Part shown: positions 51,125 through 62,260 of the stretch, piece after piece
How the letters are laid out: each line of letters opens with the position of its first letter
How positions within the stretch are numbered: the first letter of the stretch is position 1
NCBI GenBank assembly: GCA_016647705.1
Contig: CM028333.1
Location: forward strand, 19,031,743-19,095,742
Direction of reading: 5' to 3'
From: Eucommia ulmoides
Lineage: Eukaryota > Streptophyta > Magnoliopsida > Garryales > Eucommiaceae
DNA length: 64,000 nucleotides
Notes under the pieces: generated by a model
What the model saw: the letters and a program-made list of their open reading frames with translations, nothing else
Told to the model about the DNA's origin: nothing
Databases searched by the model: none
Made by a program: the position numbers and the translations under genes

Positions 51125-52029
51125 TTTGCACTAGACCTGACATTGCATTTGTTGTTGGGATGTTGGGAAGATATCAGAGTAATCCAGGTATGGACCACTA
51201 GAGAGCTACAAATAAGGTGCTGAGATACCTTCAAGGGACAAAAGACTACATGCTTATGTACAGACGGACTGAAAATTTGGAAGTGATTAACTACTCTGAT
51301 TCAGACTACGCTGGCTGCATAGATTCACGAAAATTAACCTCAGGGTATGTTTTCATGCTAATTGGTGGAGCTGTATCTTGGAGAAGCACAAAGCAAACTT
51401 TGACTGCCACTTCCACTATGGAAGCTGAGTTCGTATCGTGCTTTGAGGCTACCTCGCATGGTGTATGAATGAAGAGTTTCATTTTTGGGCTTAGAATTAT
51501 GGATTCGATTTCTAGGCCACTAAGGATATATTGTGACAATTCAGCTGCTGTTTTTATGGCTAAGAATAACAAAAGTGGTAGTCGAAGTAAGCATATTGAC
51601 ATCAAGTATCTAGCTATAAGGGAACGTGTTAAAAATAAGACAGTGGTCATTGAACACGTTAGTACTGAATTGATGATTGCTGATCCTTTGACTAAAGACA
51701 TGCCACCATTGAAATTTAAGGATCATGTAGATAGGATGAGACTTGGTTCCTTTATGTAATTTTCGTTGTAAGAACGAATTTTTATGAAACTCTATTTGTG
51801 ATGTTTTCTCGTATTTGATTTCCTGTGTACACATTTATTTATTTAAGAAACATCATTGAAGTTGGAACCTAGAATAAACATAAGGTTTATTCATTAAAGT
51901 TATGTGGGCTATAATGCGAAACGAGGTACATTGTAATGCATGGAAGGTAATACTCGTTTTAGAGGACCTATCGCTATGATTCATGTATTTCGTTTCTTAC
52001 TGTGATGAATGATGGAATATATATGGACC

Positions 52030-52040
52030 AAGTAGGAGAA
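52030..52040 (+). other. Polypurine tract of the copia element
   Basis: AAGTAGGAGAA abuts the TGTTGG start of the 3' LTR, the usual place and form of a copia plus-strand primer. Confidence 0.8.
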
Positions 52041-52524
52041 TGTTGGATTTTTCCTAAAAATCCTCAAGATCATAGTCCATTCTTCCATCATTTTAGGAAA
52101 GTGGATTAACTTCCTTGAATCCACGTCATGAATATCCTCCTCTTTTGTAGATCATGGCTACCACTACAAGAGTGGGTTAAGTGGGTTACAAAACGTGGGT
52201 TCATGGATGGCTAACTGTCTACTACCTTTCTGCACGTCCAAAACCGACTCTTTAATGGGAAGAGTCTATATAAAGGGGTTGTGGATGAGGTTTTGGTTTC
52301 CTAAGCCTACAATCTCATTTTAGAAACCATATACACCATTAAATCGAGATTGAAGAAGGTTTAAAAGAGCCTTAACCCGAAACTAACATTTCCCGTGATC
52401 TTGAGCAACCGAGAACATCAATGGCTGGAGGTACGCATTGACCCGTTCATTTTTATTTCCGCATTGATCTAATTGCTTATTTTATATGCATGAGCACGTT
52501 TAAATCGTTAAAGTTAATCCCACA
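52041..52524 (+). repeat. 3' LTR of the copia element
   Basis: 484 bp, TGTTGG...CCCACA. Differences from the 5' LTR are almost all C/T or G/A transitions, as expected after methylation and deamination. The TATATAA box is kept near 52267. Confidence 0.92.
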
Positions 52525-52529
52525 CAATT

Positions 52530-53024
52530 TACACACATCTCGAGTAATCACCTTTCCAGGTGATCTTAATAGCACATTTTCTCTACATCGGTCTGGTGCA
52601 TTTAGAAAATTTAAGATTTAATACTTACAGTCTTTCTCAAGAGAGTCGAATCTTAATTGACAAAAAAAATAAAATGAAACAACTCCTTGCTAACAAAATT
52701 AAACCCACTCGAGTAGAAATTGTTTTCAGATTGCAACCAAAAGAAGTTCAAAATCAATATTTTTCTTGTATTTTTTATTATTACTATTTTTAGGTGGATC
52801 CTTTTCCTTCTGACCCTACGAGCTTTGAAAAAAAAAACAAACTACGAGCCCATTAATCCGCCCACTAGTGAACTAACTCCATTTTAGTAACCTTAAAAAA
52901 GAGCCCATTGAGAAACCAGATACCGAGGATCGGCCAAATCCAATTCTTCCATTAGTGAAGTGGATATATCCAGTGCAATTGACATATTTATGGTACTAGG
53001 ATTTCCGCTATTTATCGATTTTTT
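52530..53024. other. AT-rich stretch after the copia element, nothing recognised
   Basis: No gene or repeat family could be supported. Confidence 0.4.
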
Positions 53025-53214
53025 TTTTAATTTTTTTTTTTTTTTTTATACATTAGTGTTCTTCTACCAGCACATGATAAAAGACTATTTTATTCGGAGT
53101 GCGTGGCTGCCCCTCCCAACAATTATTTTTCCTTAAGTTCGAATTCCTGACCTTACAAAGGCCACTCAACTACTTTAACTCAAGTGCGCCTTACTATTTG
53201 AGCTATATTTATTG
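53025..53214 (-). mobile_element. tRNA-derived SINE, copy 2
   Basis: Read on the minus strand: A-box-like TAGCTCAAATAGTAAGG, B-box-like GGAATTCGAACTT, a body with GGGAGGGGCAGCCACGCAC, a GTAGAAGAACACT segment and a terminal A tract (T run at 53025-53047). TATTTAT occurs next to both ends and may be the target duplication. It matches the layout of 27244-27427. Confidence 0.65.
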
Positions 53215-54011
53215 GTGATTTTTAAATTTTTAAATATAAAAAATAGTATATAATAAAAAATTACTCAACAAAATACATATATCAAACTTGAATGATACAA
53301 AATATAATAAAATTCAACCACTTTGAAAGTGAAAGTACGAAATTTTGAAGTGAGAATTTTCCCTAAATAATTAATTTCTTCATTTAACTGATTGAGTGGG
53401 TTAAATGGTGTAGAAAAACTTGAAATTAGTAGATTAAAAAGTTTTACAAATTCAATTTTAACCATTTATTTTTTAAACTTAAATCTAGACCGTAAAAGCG
53501 TCTTGCCTTTGGTAGATACTACTTAAAGCAAGAGATTAGAGTTAGCTAGTTATTTTTGGTACAATAAAAAGTTAAATTAAGTTTTTTCTAGAAATTGAGC
53601 ACATATTGAATGTAGATATAAGAGCTCCTTGTCATTTGCGAAATTCACAAAATGAATGACCCTCAGTCATTTAAAAAATATACCCCTTCTCCTGTCATGG
53701 TTAAGTCACCAAACTGTCCTCACTTATTTCTTATTAATTAAATTCAATTAGTAGCTAAATGTCGCAACCCTTTGCGAACAAAACAAACACTAAAACATTC
53801 TTTCTATCTTCTTCTTCAGTTTCAAATTCAAATACCAAAAAAAATGAGAAACAAAAATAGACAAAAATAAAAAAGAAAAAAAGAAAAAGAAAAAGAAAAT
53901 TGGAAATTCATAAAATCGAGAGAGAGAGAAATTCAAGAAAACATAGAAAAAAATAAATATAAAAAACATAAAATCAAAAGAAAAATTGTTGATTGGTCGC
54001 GAGACCCATTA
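53215..54011. other. AT-rich stretch, nothing recognised
   Basis: A purine-rich A/G tract occupies about 53830-53970. No gene is supported. Confidence 0.4.
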
Positions 54012-54308
54012 GTGTTTCAAGGGATAAAAACCTTTTTGGTCCTTGAGAAATGTCTTGGATGTCCAATTGGCCTCTAAGAAATACAATTTGACAATTTGAC
54101 CCTTGACATTTCAAAATAGTGTTTAATTGGCCCTTGAGTCGGGTTCCATTAGTAAAATTTGGGGATTTTGAATGAAAAAAGTCACGTGACAAGCACATGA
54201 TGTCTGACTAAGGGTAAATGCATCATTTCATGCTTAATAATAGAATGTGATCTATTTACATATTTTGTTAAACTTAAGGGGCTAAAAATGTTTTTTTTTT
54301 TTTTTTAG

Positions 54309-54470
54309 GTCTTCTTCCTCCTCCGATCCTTCGTTCTCCTTTGCCACTAACCTCCAATCCCAACTCCAAGCGTGCGGTGACTGCGAAGCCAAGAGCGGCC
54401 ATAACAGGTTCCTCTGTTTCCTCCCCGACGTCTTCGTGTGCTGTCTTATGTCTCTGTTGACCGCCTTCAG
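54309..54470 (+). other. Exon-like open segment inside the Mutator-like element
   Basis: A long T run and AG precede 54309 and GTAATT follows 54470, like intron borders. One frame stays open for all 54 codons (phase 1 entry, ending TAFR), with the piece QACGDCEAKSGHNRFLCFLP. The GC content is well above the surroundings. It could be a captured host exon. I do not recognise the family. Confidence 0.4.
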
Positions 54471-54544
54471 GTAATTGCTGGAGTCATGGTCCCTAAGGAT
54501 GGTGCCATCGGAGCCGTAGGCGGTGGGGTCGCTTAGGGTTTCAA

Positions 54545-55180
54545 AATCGCCTTCAGATTCAAAATCGATTTTCGAAATCGCCTTTAGGTATTTGTGGGAG
54601 TCTATTTCCGTTTCGATTTCGAAACTAGTTTAGTTTCGAAATCGATTCAATTTCGAAATCGAAACAGCGTTTTGATTTGGAAATCGAAATCGTGGTTCGA
54701 TTTGGGTTTTGAAATCGAAACCCAAATCGATTTTGAAACTAGGTTTCGATTTCGATTTCGAAATCGAAACCGTGGTTTGATTTGGGTTTTGAAATCGAAA
54801 CCCTATTTCGATTTGGGTTTCGATTTCGAAATTGAAACCCCTAGGTTCGATTTCAATGGTGTTCGTCATTTTGGTGGTGATGTTTGACGGTGTTCTTCTA
54901 TTTCGATTTTGAAATTGGAATCGAAATCGATTTCCTGTTTCAATTTCGAAATAGAAATCGAAACACTAAGGTTCAATTTCGGCGGTGTTCGTCGTTTTGG
55001 TGGTAGTGTTTGGCGGTGTTCTTTGTGCCATGTTCTTCGGTTTCGATTTCGAAATCGAAATCGATTTCCTGTTTCGATTTCAAAATCAAAATCGAAACCC
55101 TATTTCGATTTCGATGGTGTTCGTCCTTTTGGTGGCAATGTTTGGCGGTATTCTTCGATTTCAATTTCGGTGTTCGTCAG
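54545..55180. repeat. Palindromic TTTCGATTTCGAAATCGAAA-type repeat array
   Basis: Many imperfect units of about 10 bp (GAAATCGAAA and its inverse TTTCGATTTC) in both directions make this stretch almost self-complementary. Open frames on both strands rich in FEIE/RFRNRN words are a consequence and not proteins. Confidence 0.85.
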
Positions 55181-56277
55181 TAGTGTTGTTCGTTTCGATA
55201 GTGGTGTTCGTTTTAGTATTTTTGTTCTCAAATTTGTGTTTTAATATGGGAGCAAAAAAAAAAATGATTATGTTCTGCTCTCTTATTTTTAGCACAAAAT
55301 TCTTAGAATAGGTTTGATGGTTGATTTCTATTTTTTGATATGTATTATATTTTTTTTTTAGGACTTGAGGTATTGTATTGTTTTTTTAAGACTTGTTGTA
55401 TTGCTTTGGTTGTTTATCAGGACCTTATTGTACTGTTTTTTAAGGACCTAATGTATTGTTCTGATTGTTTAAGAGGACCTGATGTATTGTATTATTTTTT
55501 TTAGGATCTGTTATATTTTTCTTATTTTTTAGAACATGATGTATTGTTTGTGTTTTCTAAAATATAAAAAAACTGTGGTTTTTTTTTTTTTGTGAATATA
55601 TTATTCTGTTTTTTTTATAGTTCAAAAATACAAAAACAATTCTCTCGATCAGTGTTGGAATCGATCAATATAGTGTTTGATTAAACTAAATCTTGTAATT
55701 ATGGTCAATAATTTTTTTTAATTGTTCTGTATTTTTTTAAAAAAAATATATATATAATAAAAAAAATATAAAGTGAAAATGAAGAATAAACTATTAATAT
55801 GGGGGTAGGAAGAGTATTTAAAAATTTAAAGAAATATTGAGTGGGAAGGATAATAAGAAATAGAAAAAAAATATTTTGATCCCTTGAAGTTTAGATAGCT
55901 TTTCAAATTAATCCTAATGAATGAAAAGACTAAAATACCCTTAAACTAACGTTGACCGTTACATTGACTTCACAGAATTCGCTTGAAGGGTCAATTGGAC
56001 ACTATTTTGAAATGTCAAGGGCCAAATTATCGAATTATATTTCTTAGGGGCCAATTGGACACCGAAGGCATTTTTCAGGGACCAAAAATGTCTTTATCCC
56101 GTGTTTCAAAATACCTGATAGGCCCAATGATTTTTGCAACTTTATGGCATATCTCGTTTCCCATTATACCCAGTGTTACAGTCTGGCCCCTATGTCGACT
56201 TCAATTGCATTGTAACTGATTTATGGGTATGGCTGATTTTTATTTAGAAATATTGATATTATAATTTTATGATACTA

Positions 56278-56522
56278 CACTACGACAAGAAAAATGATAT
56301 TTAACTACGATTTTTTTTTGGAGCCAAAGCGTTATTTTTGTAGAGAAATAGTTTTAGCGACGAAATATCTTCGTAGTCAGTTTCGTAACCTATGTGCCAT
56401 AACAGAATGTATTTGGCGCCAAGAATTGATCGGACAAATCGGGCCGAATTCTAAAATTTCGTTACCTATTAACCATATATGGCTACAAATTTGTATTTCG
56501 TCGCCAAAAGTAGATCCCATGT
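56278..56522 (+). mobile_element. CACTA (En/Spm-type) terminal fragment
   Basis: CACTACGACAAGAAAAATG is a typical CACTA terminus (usually CACTACAAGAAAA). Subterminal GCGACGAAAT and its inverse ATTTCGTCGCC-like words follow within 250 bp. The other end is not found; the copia LTR at 56523 starts directly after, so the CACTA element was probably interrupted by it. Confidence 0.6.
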
Positions 56523-58853
56523 TGTTGGCTTAATGAGTTACCCAAGATGGGGGATGAATTGTATAGTTATAAAAATTTAAACAATTAAATATTTCAACGT
56601 TTAAATTATCAAATAATCAGTTTATTCTAAATCAATTATCATCTTTGTTACGTAGCGGATAATTGTTTATATTTTAAGTGCATATCCAAACAAAATATGA
56701 TAAAATTAATAATAAAGCAGCACACCAAGATATATCTTGATTCAACAAGCTATCCTTGTCTAATCCAGTCCCTTGAGCTCCACGGAGATTCGCAACCACT
56801 AAACCTTTGATTCTTTTACTAGATAGGAATCAAACGCTTATCATTTCTCTTTTTCCAAGTTAAGGAAGAACTTTATCTTTTTGTTAGGTTAAAGACTAAC
56901 CTAATTCTATTATAGGAAAAATCATCACCTTATCCTTTTACATGCTAAATATCAGACCTAATCTTTTTACTGGCGAAAGATCAAACCTCACAACTCTCAC
57001 AAGTATCATTTTTACAGATAATGATGGAACCTTCATAATTCACTCAATTTAATTCAAAAAAAATCACAACCTAATTCTTTTTAAGGGAAAAGAATAATCT
57101 AACCTTTTTATACCTTAGGAAAAGATTAGACCCTAATCTTTTTTACTGGAAAAGATTGAAACCTAACTATCTTGACTAGACACTAGCCAAACCATGTCTA
57201 ATCCGCTCAAACTCATAAATACACAAAAAATTGAGTTTCTTCCCACAAGATGCTTCTACCACCTTAAAACAGATATACTCGATTAATGTCCCGAAATTTA
57301 CTACGTGATAGATACAATGTGAAGCAAATTAATATCTGATTATAAATAAATATGGGTAACACAAAATAAATCACGTAATCAGATAAACACACAAAATCAT
57401 TTTAAAAAGATTTTTATACTTTTAAATTTGAAAACAATTTTTCAATGATCTTAACAATCAAGCAAATACAATAATATGAAATCACAATAAGTAATAATAG
57501 TTTGAAAAAATCTCACTGAGATAACACCGAAGAATGTAAATAGAATTATAAGACAACATAAATCGGTGACGTCAAAATAATCAGTGCTTTAGATCAAGAA
57601 CGTAATACAATATCTCTCTCGAATGAATCTCAGCAGAATGATTACTCTTAAAAAAGCTTAGGAACTGATGTTTTTGACATCTATTTGATCACAATCCCGC
57701 AGGTCTAATTATATAGACCAGTATTAAGCCCTCTAACGGCTACTTTTCAAAAGATATGTCTCTAAAAGGCACTCTTAGACCCCATATAATATTTCCTTTC
57801 AATTCTGGGATATTTTACTTAAAAACATCTTTCAAAACTCTCAAATAGGTTCATAAAATATTTCTTCCTTATCAATCACAAAGATATGAAGTATTTAACT
57901 AACCAAATTGAGAGAATCTTTTAATATATGCACCAAATCAATATAAGTTTAAAACAGATGGACCATATCTTCAATAAGATTAGATCCCCCGAATTTCTCC
58001 CTTGGAATCATAAAAAACAACTAATCTTTTACCAGAAGACCAAGATCCTCAAAATTTCAACTGAAACACTTGGTTGAATGATTGATAAAACGTGTAAGCC
58101 AGGTTAAACAAAACACCCAGTCAGTTGACTGATTTCTCTTTGGTCGGTTGATCGATTGGTTCAGAGAGTTTTTCTTGCCAAAACATAACACAGTCGATTT
58201 ACCGATTTCCATCCAATCGATTAACCGATTGATTCAGAACTTCCACTTTTCCACCCTTAGACCCCTTGGTTGACCGATCCCTTCTTGGTCGGTTGATCGA
58301 TCGATGCAGGATCTACACAATTTGCTCCAAAACCTCACTATTTCAATCAGTTGATAAATCTTTTTTTGATTAGTTGACAGATTGATGCTAGTTGGTCAAT
58401 TCCTTCACCAATTTTTGCTTCAAAACTTAACGTTTGATCCAATTAACTACTTGCTTTCATCGATTGACTGAATTAACCCCAAATTTTAACTTTAAACATG
58501 ATGTTCACTTAGATCAGTTTTTATTTTTCAATTTCACATAGGAGCTGATATTTAATCACTAATTAGGATCTTAAAATTCATATCAACACACAAAAAATAT
58601 AACTCATTTAATAGTGTTGTGTGTGATCCTAATTCAGGTTGCATTAAAAGTATAAGAGTATTTAATTGTGTTCACCTAATTTCTTCCGGATTTTTAACAC
58701 TCTTCATTTCTTCATTGTCCATCTTTGCACCCTTGATATCTTTTTCATAATACAATTTTTAAATGAAACTCTCTTTTTGAAACACTCAATAAACTCATTA
58801 GTTCCACAAAAAACATAAACCTTTAATTGTTCATCAAAATCTCGGGATCAACA
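56523..58853 (-). repeat. LTR of a minus-strand copia (SIRE/Maximus-like) element
   Basis: TGTTGG...ATCAACA, 2.33 kb. On the minus strand it follows a polypurine tract and pol remnants, so it is the 3' LTR. It contains several diverged repeats of an AGGTTAAAGA-type word (about 56870-57160) and a block of GGTTGACCGA-like motifs (58080-58480). It is the reference for the LTRs at 28000 and 29353. Confidence 0.78.
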
Positions 58854-60883
58854 ATTTTCCCCCTTTTTGATGATAACAATTAAATTTGATGTTTTCTTCA
58901 AAACAAAAATGTAACCACGCTCTCCCTAAATTCGAGGACGGGTATTTAACTCATTTAAGCACAATCATGAAGATAAATTCAAACAATTCAATACATATTC
59001 AATGAAGCACAAATTAAGCAACTCAACATAGATCTATCTTTAATAAGTGCAATGCTCAGGCGAACAAATTCCTAAATATCAACTAACTCGTTTAAAGCTC
59101 AATTTCACCATGATTTCCCCTTTTGTCAAACAAATTTCTCATTTAAATATCAAACAAATTCTCCCCCTTTATCATCTCAAAAAGTGGGTATGGAGACAAA
59201 AAACATTATTCTAGGCAAACATAGTTATGCCTAGCCATACCTAAACCTTGAATAATTTTCATGCACTGATCTTTCGCTAAAAGTTTGGTAAAGATATCGG
59301 CAAGCTGATCGAAGGTATCAATATACTCAAATGTAACATCTCTTTTCTGAATATGATCACGAATAAAATGATGTCTAATATCTATGTGCTTAGTTTGTGA
59401 GTGTTGTGTCCGATTCTTACTTAAACATATAACACTTTTATTATCATAATAAATCAGGACTTCCTCCATACATACTCCAAAGTCATTCAATTGTTGCTTA
59501 ACATATATAATTTGAGCGCAACAATTATCAGCTTCCATATACTCAGCCTTAGTAGTAGATAAGACAATTGAGATTTGTCTCTTGCTAGACCAAGAAACTA
59601 AGGTATGTCCTAAAAAATGACACGATTCACTTGTATTTTGTCTCTCGACTTTGCATTCGACAAAATCAGCGTCGGAGTAACTAGTTAATTTGAAGTCACT
59701 CCCCCTAAGATATCATAATCCTAGGTCACTTGTCCTTTTCAAATATCGAAAGATTCGTTTAACCGCAGTTAAATGCGATTCTTTAGAACAAGACTGAAAT
59801 CTCGCACACAAGCATACACTAAACATTATATCAGGCTTACTAGCAGTAAGATACAATAAGCTACCAATCATACCTCGATACATTTTTTCATTTACGTTTT
59901 TGCCCGTATCGTCTTTGTCTATTTTTGTAGCTATTGCCATGAGAGTTTTATACTCTTTAGCGCCATCCAAGTCATATTTTTTCAGCAACTCTTTGGTGTA
60001 CTTGACTTGATTAATAAAAACCTCTTCTTTGGTTTACTTGATTTGTAACCCAAGAAAGAAGGTCAACTCTCCCATCATACTCTTGTCAAATTCGACCGAC
60101 ATTATCTTGACAAACTCTTGACAAAAATATTCATTACTAGAACCTAAGATAATATTGTCCACATGTATTTTCAAATAGATCAATATTTTACGATACCATT
60201 TGCTAACATCTCTTTGGATTGAATAAGAATCATATAATCGTTAACGCACAAGGACATGAATCATATCTCAATAATAACTTGCATATAGCTAGGCACTTAC
60301 TGCCTATAAAGGTATCTTTATACAAAAATATCAACTTAAAGCACTAAACACAGATTGATATGTCATGTATATTCAAATGATCGTATATATGGTATCAAAA
60401 ATAGATTAACGTAATTCATAAAGTGATACCAACTATGTAAGCTTAAATTTATTCGATATGCCAACATATAAGATCATGATTAATACTGATTTTATAAAAC
60501 ATTTCTTAGCAATATATATTTCATCAATACACCAGTATAATAGAATTTTACATAGGCATATAATCAAAGCATGATATTCATATAGATGTGAGTGAATTTT
60601 TCTAAATTAGATGATAATTTCACATCACATAAATTTCTTACATAATCATGCACTATAACAAATCAAGATGCTATTTCAAGATGCATACAAAATCAGCTCA
60701 ATTCAACTTATTTGTATAAAAAATATATGACATGAATGACAGCACATTATACAAATAATCTTATTAATATGCATATACAACAAATAATAGTGAGAGCAAA
60801 AACACTTGATTCATTTTAAATCACTTAACATGTTTCAAAATCAAATATATGAACAATCCTCAATGTACACACATAATAAAAAC

Positions 60884-61733
60884 GGGTATATGCCATTGAC
60901 CTCTCTTATTATTTTGCACTATACCAGATACCTCATCTGTCATTTTGTAAATACCAGAGACCTCTCATATCGTTTTGCTCAAACACCACCTACTTCCCTT
61001 TGGACAAAATTGCCCTTAGGTTTTTTTTTTTAAATCATTAGCACCCCTATATTTTTAAAATTATATTTTTTACCCTTGACTTTTTAAATAATTATATTTA
61101 CCTCTCACCACCACCCAACTCCCACCGCCACCGCCACCGCCACCGCCCAACTCCCACCACCCATCGCCACCCAACACTACCTCCTACCGCCACCCACGGC
61201 CATTGCCACTGCCCAACTCCCACCACCACCTCCCATCACCCACAACCCAATTCTTCCACCACCACTACCCACCGCCCCCACCAACCCCTACCACTATCGG
61301 AGAGAGAAAGAGTGGTTAATGAAAGGGTTAATTTTTTTTATTTTTAATGAAATGGTTAAAAAATATATATATTTTTTAAAATGGGGGTGGGTAGTGGTGG
61401 TGGGTGGCGGCGGGTAGTGGGCGGCAGAGGTGGTTTTGGGTGGGTGGTGGCGGTGGGAGGTGATGGGTGGCAGGGCGGTGGGTGCGGTGGTAGGAGGTAG
61501 CGATGAATATATATAAATTAAAGGGTTATTTATGTATTTTAGTTTTTTATTATTTAATTATTTTTTAAATAGTCAAGGGTAAAATTGGTATTATAATATT
61601 TTTTTTTTTAATCAATAAGGGAGGTAAGTGGTGTTTAAGCAAAAATATAAGGGAGGTATTTGGTATTTACAAAATGACAGGGGATGTATCTAGTATAATG
61701 CAAAATGATAGGGGAGGTCAATGGCATATACCC
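60884..61733. mobile_element. Foldback-type Mutator-like MITE with 10-bp duplication
   Basis: TAATAAAAAC stands at 60874-60883 and again at 61734-61743. The 850-bp element is close to one long inverted repeat: both ends begin GGGTATATGCCATTGACCTC, then ATTTTGTAAATACCA, and the arms continue through AT-rich sequence into CCACCG-rich and CGGTGG-rich segments. A 10-bp duplication points to the Mutator superfamily. It codes for nothing. An RNA through it would form a long hairpin. Confidence 0.85.
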
Positions 61734-62128
61734 TAATAAAAACATGTTAATATACTTTAGTTAAATGTGTTCATCAAAATCACCATACATTGTTTATAAG
61801 ACAACAAATAAGCACACTATTTAGTTTAAGTATTAGAAACCATTACCAATTTACCTATTTGGTAAGTCGGACGCTTCATGCTTTAACAAATTTAATAAAT
61901 TTAAACTACGAAAGGCTAGAAGTACCTTTGATATCTTTAGTGATGACTTTACTTTTTACCTCATTTGTACCAACGATTGATCTGGGTACATAATTTCTTT
62001 TGGCCTGTGGCTTTGGTACATCTTTTTTATTCACACGTACCACTTGTGGCTTCTTTATAACTTTACATCTTGACTTTAGTACATCTTTTCCCTTTGTACA
62101 TGATGCTTGTGAAATCTTGGTGACTTCC

Positions 62129-62229
62129 TGTCACGACCCATCCCGGACACCCGACATCCCGGGCTAGCGTGACGACATCATGACATCTCCGAAAATAACC
62201 AACCAACCATCTATTACACGACAATATGC

Positions 62230-62260
<31 letters not shown>

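Larger units (their letters stand above)
42413..52524 (+). mobile_element. Ty1/copia LTR retrotransposon with both LTRs, broken, carrying a nested gypsy solo LTR
   Basis: Flanked by a perfect 5-bp target duplication, CAATT (42408-42412 and 52525-52529). Parts in order: 5' LTR 42413-42907, tRNA-Met primer site 42910-42921, a 2-kb leader, gag from about 44948, protease about 45760-45970 (WWIDSGSTIHVS), integrase about 46170-46660 (LWHRRLGHIS, DRGGEY), reverse transcriptase from about 47450, nested gypsy LTR 48373-51124, RNase H about 51210-51760 (ADPLTK), polypurine tract and 3' LTR 52041-52524. Order protease-integrase-RT-RNase H defines copia. By hand count the LTRs differ at about 22 positions plus one short length difference, roughly 95% identity, suggesting about two to three million years. 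The coding region has several breaks, so it looks inactive. Confidence 0.93.
54021..56100. mobile_element. Mutator-like element with long TIRs, possible Pack-MULE
   Basis: A perfect 9-bp duplication GTGTTTCAA (54012-54020 and 56101-56109) brackets inverted repeats of about 120 bp: both ends start GGGATAAA(A/G)AC, then TTTTTGGTCC, TGTCCAATTGGCC and CCCTTGACATTTCAAAATAG. A 9-bp duplication with long TIRs is the Mutator signature. The 2.08-kb element has no transposase. Inside are an exon-like open segment (54309-54470) and a dense array of TTTCGATTTCGAAATCGAAA-like palindromic units (about 54545-55180), then an AT-rich part. Confidence 0.85.
56523..62128 (-). mobile_element. Remnant of a minus-strand Ty1/copia element, broken and nested
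   Basis: Parts seen from its 3' side: LTR 56523-58853; polypurine tract AAAAAGGGGGAAAAT at about 58854-58870; RNase H and reverse transcriptase remnants about 59200-60210 (KHIDIRHHFIRDHI, ADIFTKLLAKDQ, YRGMIGSLLYLTASKPDI). AT-rich sequence follows, then the foldback element 60884-61733, then a Lys-rich open stretch (about 61890-62128) that may come from its gag-protease linker. A gypsy LTR cuts it at 62129 and no 5' LTR lies in the window. Coding parts are reduced and have several breaks. It looks older than the copia at 42413. Confidence 0.7.

Noticed and set aside
54594-55311. Open frames rich in Phe, Arg, Asn, Ile and Glu on both strands
   Set aside because: They follow from the GAAATCGAAA/TTTCGATTTC palindromic array and have no protein family character.
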